Positions 24,465 through 31,088 of a stretch of 64,000 nt of DNA are shown piece after piece. Every line of letters starts with the position of its first letter. The first letter of the stretch is position 1. This DNA is from Pseudotabrizicola sp. GTDB taxonomy: Bacteria; Pseudomonadota; Alphaproteobacteria; Rhodobacterales; Rhodobacteraceae. The stretch covers positions 186,001-250,000 of the forward strand of contig NZ_JAUSNR010000019.1 in assembly GCF_030656345.1 (NCBI RefSeq), read 5' to 3'. The position numbers were made by a program, and so were the translations under genes. The notes under the pieces are model-generated. The model ran no database searches. It saw only the letters and a list, made by a program, of their open reading frames with translations, and was not told where the DNA came from.

Positions 24465-24511
24465 TGGTGATCCCGACAGGACTTGAACCTGTAACCTGCC
24501 CCTTAGGAGGG
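24465..24511. repeat. attL-like: Right attachment repeat (within the tRNA)
   Basis: The 47-bp copy identical to 16,219-16,265, lying inside the functional tRNA gene. Identity ends just past the anticodon loop, the usual crossover zone for integrases of this kind. Confidence 0.92.
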
Positions 24512-24541
24512 GGCTGCTCTATCCAGTTGAGCCACGGGACC
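24465..24541 (-). tRNA. tRNA-Arg (anticodon CCT)
   Basis: Folds as a full cloverleaf on the minus strand: acceptor GGTCCCG / CGGGATC, D-arm GCTC/GAGC, anticodon stem GCCCC/GGGGC with loop CTCCTAA (anticodon CCT), T-arm ACAGG-TTCAAGT-CCTGT, discriminator A and genomically encoded CCA. Its 3' 47 bases are duplicated at 16,219-16,265, showing that it was the integration site. The present 3' half was supplied by the element. Confidence 0.96.
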
Positions 24542-24619
24542 ACGCGGGATCTTCATGCGGAAAAATGCGTCTGGTTTCAAGCGCGGACTTTGGAGCGTGC
24601 TGGGCGGGGGAAAGAAAAA

Positions 24620-24650
24620 GGGGGAGTGAGTTTTGGCCCACCACTCCCCC
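24620..24650 (-). terminator. Terminator-like hairpin, minus strand
   Basis: GGGGGAGTG (24620-24628) / CACTCCCCC (24642-24650), followed on the minus strand by TTTTTCTTT. It would stop leftward transcription before the tRNA gene. Confidence 0.6.
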
Positions 24651-24719
24651 TCTGTGTCCGTTGCGTCCGGGTTGAGAGCTTGCAGAACGCGCAGGATTTC
24701 ACCAGCCGGTCATTGTGGC

Positions 24720-24779
24720 TGTTAGCGTTAACATATCATCTGATTCGGCCTTGGACAAGGGCTGTATTTGGCGCTAACA
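24720..24779 (+). promoter_or_regulatory. LacI-type operators upstream of the lacI-family gene
   Basis: TGTTAGCGTTAACA (24720-24733) is a near-perfect copy of the LacI-family consensus TGTTAGCGCTAACA. A weaker second copy, ATTTGGCGCTAACA, lies at 24766-24779, 46 bp away centre to centre. Both precede the LacI-family gene and indicate autoregulation. Confidence 0.7.
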
Positions 24780-24811
24780 AGAAAGGACCCTGCCGCAGAA
24801 GGCCGCATCCA

Positions 24812-25846
24812 TTGGCAAAGCCCGTCACGCCCGATTTCCGCCGCACCCTTACCCTGCGCGATGTCTCTGAAGCATCTGGCGTCAGTGAAATGACGGTTAG
24901 CCGCGTGTTGCGCAGCCGGGGTGACGTGTCTGACACCACGCGCGAACGGGTGCTGGAGGCGGCGCGGCGGCTGGGCTATGTGCCCAACAAGATCGCAGGG
25001 GCGCTGGCGAGCCAGCGGGTCAATCTGGTGGGCGTCATTATCCCGTCGCTGTCAAACATGGTGTTTCCCGAGGTGATGACCGGGATTTCCGATGTGCTGG
25101 AAGACACCGGATTGCAGCCGGTTGTGGGCGTCACCAACTACCTGCCGGAGCGTGAAGAGACGGTGATCTATGAAATGCTCAGCTGGCGGCCCTCGGGGCT
25201 GATCCTGGCGGGGCTGGAACATAGTGAGGCCAGTCAGGCGATGCTGGCGCAGGCTGGTGTGCCGGTGGTCGAGATCATGGATATTGACGGCACGCCGGTG
25301 GATTCCGCCGTGGGCATTTCGCACCGCCGCGCCGGGCGGCAGATGGCCGAGGCGATTGTAGCGGCGGGATACCGGCGGATTGCGTTTCTGGGCACACAGA
25401 TGCCGAATGATCACCGCGCGAAAAAACGGCTGGCGGGATTTGAGGAAGCGCTGGCGCGTGAGGGGCTGGTGCTGGCCGACCGGGAGTTCTACTCGGGCGG
25501 ATCGGCCCTGCTCAAGGGGCGCGAGATGACCGAAGCCGTGTTAAAGCGCAGCCCTGATGTCGATTTCCTGTATTATTCCAATGATATGATTGGTGCGGGC
25601 GGCTTGCTGTACTGCCTTGATCAGGGCATTGATGTGCCCGGGCGCGTGGGTTTGGCCGGGTTCAACGGTGTTGAACTGCTGGACGGGCTGCCACGGCGGC
25701 TGGCCACGATGGATGCCTGCCGTCTGGACATCGGGCGGCTGGCCGCCGAGATCATCGCCGGTAAACGGCCGGACGGGATTGTTGGCGGTGAGATCATCGA
25801 ACTGTCACCGACCCTGCAGCCGGGCGACACCATCCGGAAGATCTAG
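24812..25846 (+). CDS. LacI family transcriptional regulator (GntR/gluconate-type)
   Basis: 344 residues. The HTH and hinge are LTLRDVSEASGVSEMTVSRV, then GDVSDTTRERVLEAARRLGY and PNKIAGALASQ. The periplasmic-binding-like effector domain starts at VGVIIPSLSN and ends near the C-terminus. I use TTG 24812 (GAAGG nine bases upstream), since the next in-frame ATG falls inside the recognition helix; the frame is also open far upstream but crosses the tRNA. Sequence resembles the gluconate repressor branch. No sugar genes adjoin, so its regulon is elsewhere. Its stop overlaps that of the convergent enoyl-CoA hydratase gene. Confidence 0.88.
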   Translation: MAKPVTPDFRRTLTLRDVSEASGVSEMTVSRVLRSRGDVSDTTRERVLEAARRLGYVPNKIAGALASQRVNLVGVIIPSLSNMVFPEVMTGISDVLEDTGLQPVVGVTNYLPEREETVIYEMLSWRPSGLILAGLEHSEASQAMLAQAGVPVVEIMDIDGTPVDSAVGISHRRAGRQMAEAIVAAGYRRIAFLGTQMPNDHRAKKRLAGFEEALAREGLVLADREFYSGGSALLKGREMTEAVLKRSPDVDFLYYSNDMIGAGGLLYCLDQGIDVPGRVGLAGFNGVELLDGLPRRLATMDACRLDIGRLAAEIIAGKRPDGIVGGEIIELSPTLQPGDTIRKI

Positions 25847-26463
25847 GTGGGCGGTACCAGCCGTTTGATCGCCGCCACATGGTCTGCACTGGCAGCCATG
25901 GCGTCCTGTGCCAAAGTCTGCGCCTCTGTCATCAGCGCCTCGGGCGCGGTGATGCGGTCAATCAGCCCCCAGTCCAGCGCTTCGGCCGCGTCTATGCGCG
26001 CCCCGCCCATCAGGATCATCTTGGTACGCGCGGGGCCGATCAGGGCGGACATGCGCCGCGGATCGGTCGGCTGCGGCAGAAAGCCGAGCTTCATCACCGG
26101 ATAGAAGAACTTGGCCGAGGCCACTGCCAGCCGCACATCACAGGCCAGCACCATCCCCATTGCCCCGCCGGCCAGCGTGCCATTCAGCGCGGCGATGGTC
26201 AGACAGGGCAGCCCGGCCACGCGCGCCGACAGACGTTCCCACACCGGATCGACCGCCAGCCCGGCACGGGCGTCGTCCAGATCCGCCCCGGCCGAAAACA
26301 CCGTTCCGGCCCCGGTCACGATAACCGCGCGCACGCCTTTCAACTCGGCATGGGCAAGGGCTGCATCCAGCTCTTCCAGCATAAGCCGCGTCAGCGAATT
26401 GGCCTTGTCCGGACGGTTCAGCGTCAGGGTCAGCAACCGGCCGTCAAGTTCGACATTGATCAT
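25843..26463 (-). CDS. Enoyl-CoA hydratase/isomerase family protein
   Basis: 206-residue crotonase-fold enzyme, shorter than the usual about 255 because the C-terminus ends soon after the core. Visible: VELDGRLLTLTLNRPDKANS at the start, the oxyanion-hole segment VFSAGADLDD, and ALNGTLAGGAMGMVLACDVR, where a catalytic Glu is commonly found but Gly/Ala occupies the site. That makes the precise reaction uncertain. Start ATG 26463 overlaps the stop of the upstream SDR gene, so both are one operon acting on a CoA ester and a hydroxy/keto compound. Confidence 0.85.
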   Translation of the reverse strand: MINVELDGRLLTLTLNRPDKANSLTRLMLEELDAALAHAELKGVRAVIVTGAGTVFSAGADLDDARAGLAVDPVWERLSARVAGLPCLTIAALNGTLAGGAMGMVLACDVRLAVASAKFFYPVMKLGFLPQPTDPRRMSALIGPARTKMILMGGARIDAAEALDWGLIDRITAPEALMTEAQTLAQDAMAASADHVAAIKRLVPPT

Positions 26464-27206
26464 TCCAACACTCCGATAGCGCGGCGGATCGACTCGTCGC
26501 GCAGTTTCACTTCTTCGCCCAGCCAAGGGTCGCCCCCCGGACCGCACATCCACACAAGGCACCTGGCGGGCCACTCAGGTGGCACATGAACCGTAGGGTC
26601 GAGCGTTGATACCGGGTTGATACCGCTGGCCTTTATCCTGACCTGCATGTCGGTGGCGACCGTTCCCGGTGACAGACCCATGATTCGCAATCCGTTACTG
26701 CCTTCTTCCAGATGTGCGGCGCGGGTCAGCATGGCGGCCCCGGCCTTGGCAGCACAATAGGCGCTCCACCCTTCATAAGGGTTACTGGCGGCACCGGAAC
26801 TGACGGTAATGATTGTGCCGCCACCGGCGGCCTTCATCACCGGAAGTGCCGCGCGCATGCCGTGGAACACCCCTTTCAGGTTGATGTCGATGGACTGGCC
26901 CCAGCTGTCTGCATCCGCATCTTCCAGCCGGGCGATGGGGTCGATCATGCCGGCATTGTTGATCAGCGCATCCAGCCGCCCCCAGCGGGCCAGCACCGTC
27001 TTCACGGCGGCCTGCATTGCACCTTGGTCCGCCACATCGCAGGGCAGCGCCATCGCGGCACCACCGATCTGGTCGGCCAGCGCCGAGATGTCACCGGCAG
27101 ACCGGGCCAGCAGCGCCACGCGCCAGCCTGCGGCCGCAAATTCACGGGCCGCTGCCGCCCCGATCCCGCGACTGGCCCCGGTGATGATGACGGTCTTGTC
27201 TGTCAT
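26460..27206 (-). CDS. Short-chain dehydrogenase/reductase (SDR)
   Basis: 248-residue classical SDR. NAD(P) loop TGASRGIG at residues 8-15, NNAG near 86, and the catalytic Ser, then YCAAK with Tyr and Lys near residue 150. The PGTVATDM segment follows. ATG 27206 has GGAGCGG upstream. A basic residue after the first strand (ARSAGD) suggests NADPH preference. Coupled to the enoyl-CoA hydratase gene. Substrate unknown; a 3-oxoacyl- or hydroxyacyl-type reaction is plausible. Confidence 0.9.
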   Translation of the reverse strand: MTDKTVIITGASRGIGAAAAREFAAAGWRVALLARSAGDISALADQIGGAAMALPCDVADQGAMQAAVKTVLARWGRLDALINNAGMIDPIARLEDADADSWGQSIDINLKGVFHGMRAALPVMKAAGGGTIITVSSGAASNPYEGWSAYCAAKAGAAMLTRAAHLEEGSNGLRIMGLSPGTVATDMQVRIKASGINPVSTLDPTVHVPPEWPARCLVWMCGPGGDPWLGEEVKLRDESIRRAIGVLE

Positions 27207-27334
27207 GGTCCGCTCCGTTCTGTGGCTGAGACACAGTGTTAGCAGCACCGGCCTGCGTCCGGAAGGTCTTGACCCGCCCGCACTGCGGGGGGAGGATACC
27301 GGCCAATCGACAGGCAATTTTCAAGAGGTGCATT

Positions 27335-28831
27335 ATGCGACAGTCAACAGGGGCAGCATCCCTGGCCATTCTGGGGATGTTCCTTGCGTCGCCCGTGATG
27401 GCGCAAGTCACGCCGGAAGAGGTCTGGCAAAGCTGGCAGGATCTGGGCGAATCCTACGGTCAGACCCTGGCCGCCGATCAGGTCGCGCGCGAGGGGGATA
27501 CGCTGGTCGTCACTGGCTTGACGTCCAGCATGGTTCAGGACGGCGCAAGGATCGACGGCCGGATTGACGAGGTACGGTTCCGCGATCTGGCCAATGGCAC
27601 GGTCGAAGTGACGATGACCGAAACCTACACGATCGACATGACCATGCCCGGCGAAGACGGCAAAACGCAGGAAATTGCCCTTGTCCTGACCCAGCCGGGG
27701 CTGAACATGATCGCAGGCGGCAGTGCCGCGCAGACAGATTACAGCTATACTGCACCGTCGATCACAGTGGATATGCAGATCCGCGAAGATGCGGTGACTC
27801 TGGCCGATGTGGACAGCACACTGACCGGCCTGACCGGCACCTATGTGATGGAGACCGCAGGCGACGCAAGCGTGCTGGACAGCGCGCTTGCCATTGACAG
27901 CATGGCCTTCACCGTGACCGCAGGCGACGTGATCAATGGCGCCACCGCCGTCGGCACTTTGGCTGCCCTGAAACTGGGGTCGGCGGGAAATTTCCTTGGC
28001 GTGGCGGCCATGGAAAACATGGTGCAGGCGCTGCGCGACGGGTTCAGTGCCGATGTTGATTTCAGCTATGGTGCCGGTGAATTCACCATTGATGCGGTCA
28101 ATGAGGGGCGGGCGACCAAGGTGGTTGCCACCAATGAAACCGGGCATTTCCGCGCCCTGATGGGGCAAGAGGCCCTGCGCTATGGTGCTGGCGGCACCGG
28201 CGTTTCAATGGTGATGACCGGGGCCGATATCCCGTTTCCGGAACTGAAGCTGACCTATGGTGAGGCGTCTTTTGATTTTCTGGTGCCGGTGATGGCATCC
28301 GAAGCGCCCGTCGACTTCACCTTTGTGACCCGGATCGTCGATCTGGCGATCTCGGACGAGATCTGGGCGATGTTCGATCCGACCGTGGCCCTGCCGCGTG
28401 ATCCGGCGACCGTGATCCTTGATACCAAGGGCAAGGTCCGTCTGACCGCCGACCTGATGGACGACGCGGCAATGGCGGCGCAGGGCGAGGACGCACCGGG
28501 CGAGATTCATGCGCTGGATGTGACCGACCTGACCATCAGATTTGCAGGGGCAGAACTGACCGGCACCGGCGGGGTGACCTTTGACAACAGTGATCTGGTC
28601 AGCTTTGACGGGGTGCCTGCGCCCACCGGCAAGTTTGATCTGCTGATCCGGGGTGGCAACGGGCTGCTGGACAAGCTGGTCACCATGGGCGTGGTTCCGC
28701 AGGATCAGGCGATGGGCGCGCGGATGATGATTGCAATGTTTGCCAAGCCGGGCGACGGACCCGATGTGCTGACCTCCACGCTGGAATTCCGGGACAAGGG
28801 ATTTTATGCCAACGGGCAGCGCCTGAAATAA
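27335..28831 (+). CDS. DUF2125 domain-containing exported protein
   Basis: 498 residues with a clear Sec signal peptide (residues 1-23, ...SPVMA-QV) and a mature part rich in beta-strand and acidic residues. It lacks cysteines and catalytic motifs. The overall look matches the DUF2125 family common in Rhodobacterales, thought to be periplasmic or outer-membrane associated; no function is known. ATG 27335 follows AAGAGGTG. It stands alone, divergent from the SDR operon, and is followed by an AGGGGG/CCCCCT hairpin at 28831-28850. Confidence 0.75.
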   Translation: MRQSTGAASLAILGMFLASPVMAQVTPEEVWQSWQDLGESYGQTLAADQVAREGDTLVVTGLTSSMVQDGARIDGRIDEVRFRDLANGTVEVTMTETYTIDMTMPGEDGKTQEIALVLTQPGLNMIAGGSAAQTDYSYTAPSITVDMQIREDAVTLADVDSTLTGLTGTYVMETAGDASVLDSALAIDSMAFTVTAGDVINGATAVGTLAALKLGSAGNFLGVAAMENMVQALRDGFSADVDFSYGAGEFTIDAVNEGRATKVVATNETGHFRALMGQEALRYGAGGTGVSMVMTGADIPFPELKLTYGEASFDFLVPVMASEAPVDFTFVTRIVDLAISDEIWAMFDPTVALPRDPATVILDTKGKVRLTADLMDDAAMAAQGEDAPGEIHALDVTDLTIRFAGAELTGTGGVTFDNSDLVSFDGVPAPTGKFDLLIRGGNGLLDKLVTMGVVPQDQAMGARMMIAMFAKPGDGPDVLTSTLEFRDKGFYANGQRLK

Positions 28832-28935
28832 GGGGGATGACCGGCCCCCTGTTGCGGGCGGGGGGCTGTTGAGATGACTTGCAGGTAAGGCCCTGACGGA
28901 CTACCTCGGCCAGAGCACAGTGCAAGGAAACCGCC

Positions 28936-30276
28936 ATGACCGATCTTTCGCGCCTGACCGACGCCCTTCTGTCTGCCGCCCGGCGCGCCGGTGCCGATCA
29001 GGCCGATGCGCTGGCGATGGATGGCACCTCGCTGTCCATCGACATCCGGGCCGGCAAGCTGGAACAGGCGGAGCGGTCCGAAGGGGTAGAGATCGGGCTG
29101 CGGGTGATGATCGGCGGGCGACAGGCCTGCGTATCGGCATCGGATGTGTCTGATGCGACGATTGCAGCACTGGCGGAACGCGCGGTGGCGATGGCCCGCG
29201 AAGCCCCGGTTGACCCTTATGTCGGCCTTGCCGGTTCTGACCAGATCGCCCGCGACTGGGATCTTGCAGCGCTGGAACTGTCCGACCCGGCCCCGGAACC
29301 GGGTGCTGCAGAGCTGGAGGCGGCGGCACGGGCGGTTGAGGCTGCGGCGATGGACCGGGCCGGGATCACGCAGGTCGAGGCTTCGGCCAGCTATGGCCGC
29401 CGGGCGATGCATCTGGCGGCGTCGAACGGGTTTTCGGGCGGCTATGGCCGCACTTCGCATTCGCTGTCCGCCGTGGCCTTCACCGGGGAAGGCACTGCGA
29501 TGGAGCGGGACTGGGCCGCCGAGGGGCGCATCTATGCCAGCGACATGCCGGGTGCTGCAGGCATCGGCCAACTCGCCAGCGAGCGCGCCCTGCAACGCGC
29601 AGGCGCGGTGCGGCCTAGGACTGGCACGTGGCCCGTGCTGTTTGATGAACGGGTGGCCTCCAGCCTGATCGGGCATCTGCTGTCGGCCACCAACGGTGCT
29701 GCGATTGCGCGCGGGGCGTCGTGGTTGCGCGACGCTTTGGGTCAGCAGGTGCTGCCTGCGCATCTGTCGGTGATTGAAGACCCGCACCGGGTGCGCATCG
29801 GGGCCAGCCGCCCGTTTGACGGCGAAGGCCTGCCAACGCAACGCCGGGTGATCGTGGAAAACGGCGTGCTGACCGGCTGGACGCTGGATCTGGCGACCGG
29901 GCGCAAGCTGGGGATGCCATCGACCGCCAACGCGGCGCGCGGGGCGTCTTCGCCGCCCTCGCCCTCGACCAGCAACATCGACCTCACTCCGGGCACGCAC
30001 AGCCGCGACGATCTGATCGCGCAGATGGGAACGGGGCTTCTGGTCACCTCGATGATCGGGTCCACCATCAGCGCCACCACCGGCGATTATTCCCGTGGCG
30101 CGGCAGGGTTCTGGGTAGAAAACGGGGTAATTCAGTACCCGGTGAACGAATGCACCGTCGCGGGAAATCTGCGTGACATGCTGATGCGGATCATCCCGGC
30201 CAATGACGCGCGCGCGCATCTGTCGACGCGCGTGCCGTCGCTGCTGATCGACGGGATGACCCTTGCCGGGGCGTGA
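28936..30276 (+). CDS. pmbA: TldD/PmbA family protein (PmbA/TldE)
   Basis: 446 residues. PmbA partners TldD in a cytosolic metalloprotease that trims modified peptides; TldE itself lacks the HExxxH zinc motif, and none is seen here. Landmarks are the N-terminal ALAMDGTSLSIDIRAGKLEQ, the PVLFDERVASSLIGHLLSA region, the late ASSPPSPSTSNIDLTPGT stretch, and FWVENGVIQYPVNE near residue 395. No tldD in this window. Its 3' end overlaps the start of the phosphatase gene by 14 bases. Confidence 0.93.
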   Translation: MTDLSRLTDALLSAARRAGADQADALAMDGTSLSIDIRAGKLEQAERSEGVEIGLRVMIGGRQACVSASDVSDATIAALAERAVAMAREAPVDPYVGLAGSDQIARDWDLAALELSDPAPEPGAAELEAAARAVEAAAMDRAGITQVEASASYGRRAMHLAASNGFSGGYGRTSHSLSAVAFTGEGTAMERDWAAEGRIYASDMPGAAGIGQLASERALQRAGAVRPRTGTWPVLFDERVASSLIGHLLSATNGAAIARGASWLRDALGQQVLPAHLSVIEDPHRVRIGASRPFDGEGLPTQRRVIVENGVLTGWTLDLATGRKLGMPSTANAARGASSPPSPSTSNIDLTPGTHSRDDLIAQMGTGLLVTSMIGSTISATTGDYSRGAAGFWVENGVIQYPVNECTVAGNLRDMLMRIIPANDARAHLSTRVPSLLIDGMTLAGA

Positions 30277-31033
30277 TCTGGACCTGCTGACCGATGCGGC
30301 CCGCGCGGCGGGCGATATTGCCATGCGGTTCTGGCGGCAAAACCCGCAGGTCTGGGACAAGGGCGGCGATCATGGCCCGGTGACCGAGGCGGATCTGGCG
30401 GTCAATGACATGTTGAAAGCCACGCTGCTGGCGGCGCGGCCCGATTATGGCTGGTTGTCGGAAGAAACGCCGGACTCGGCAGACCGGCTGTCCGCGCAGC
30501 GCGTGTTCATTCTGGACCCGATTGACGGCACACGTGCCTTTGTGGCGGGGGAAGATAACTTTGCCGTGTCACTGGCGGTGGCCGTTGCCGGGCGGGTGGT
30601 CGCCGGGGCGGTGATGATGCCTGCGAAAAACAGGCTCTATACCGGCGAAATCGGCGGTCCGGCGCGGTGCAATGGTGTTGAAATCAGGGCGGGCACCCGG
30701 GCCGATCTGGTCGGGTCGAACCTGCTGGCGACCAAGGCCAATATGGAAGCCTCGCACTGGCCCGGCGGTGTGCCCGATCTGAAACGCAGCTTCCGCACCT
30801 CGCTCGCCTATCGCCTGTGTCTGGCGGCCGAGGGGCGGTATGACGGGATGATCACCTTTCGCGACACCTGGGAATGGGACATCGCGGCGGGCAGTCTGAT
30901 CTGCGACTGCGCCGGGGCACGGGTGACCGACCGGACCGGAACAGCGTTGCGGTTCAATTCGCCGGGCGCGATGACGGCGGGGGTGATCGCCACCAACCCG
31001 GCGCTGCACAGCGCGATCATGGCGCGGCTGTAA
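30263..31033 (+). CDS. Inositol monophosphatase family protein (CysQ/IMPase-like)
   Basis: 256-residue Mg-dependent phosphatase. Metal and catalytic motifs are in order: SEETPD (Glu), DPIDGTRAFVAG (motif A, residues about 86-97) and WEWDIAAGSLI (motif B, near 205). Substrates in the family are inositol phosphates, PAP (CysQ) or histidinol phosphate (HisN); I cannot choose. TTG 30263 is the likely start, overlapping pmbA, because the next in-frame ATG would remove the first helix. Confidence 0.88.
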   Translation: MPGRDLDLLTDAARAAGDIAMRFWRQNPQVWDKGGDHGPVTEADLAVNDMLKATLLAARPDYGWLSEETPDSADRLSAQRVFILDPIDGTRAFVAGEDNFAVSLAVAVAGRVVAGAVMMPAKNRLYTGEIGGPARCNGVEIRAGTRADLVGSNLLATKANMEASHWPGGVPDLKRSFRTSLAYRLCLAAEGRYDGMITFRDTWEWDIAAGSLICDCAGARVTDRTGTALRFNSPGAMTAGVIATNPALHSAIMARL

Positions 31034-31035
31034 CG

Positions 31036-31067
31036 AAAAAGGGGAAAGCCGCAGCTTTCCCCTTTTT
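31036..31067. terminator. Bidirectional rho-independent terminator
   Basis: 14-bp perfect stem AAAAAGGGGAAAGC (31036-31049) / GCTTTCCCCTTTTT (31054-31067) with a CGCA loop. T-runs on both strands serve the convergent phosphatase and helicase genes. Confidence 0.95.
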
Positions 31068-31088
31068 TGGTTTTACGCTTTCGCAGGT

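Larger units (their letters stand above)
16219..24511. mobile_element. Integrated mobilizable element in tRNA-Arg(CCT)
   Basis: About 8.3 kb between 47-bp direct repeats. Contents from left: tyrosine integrase, partial IS66-type element, IS5-type remnant, second partial IS66-type element, hipBA, a mobC-like gene, an oriT-like inverted repeat, iteron-like repeats and a replication-initiator-like gene. The element supplies a new tRNA 3' end so the tRNA stays functional. Plasmid-like rep and mob genes suggest an integrated mobilizable plasmid or IME. The missing relaxase, broken ISs and truncated rep suggest decay. Confidence 0.85.

Noticed and set aside
23203..24486. 427-codon plus-strand open frame over the rep-like gene
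   Set aside because: Antisense to the HTH/replication protein, built from arginine-rich low-complexity sequence and running into the tRNA. It is a shadow of GC-biased codons.
24083..24811. Upstream extension of the LacI-family gene through the tRNA
   Set aside because: The frame is open but would read through a tRNA gene, its operators and the rep promoter. The LacI homology begins only at about 24,812.
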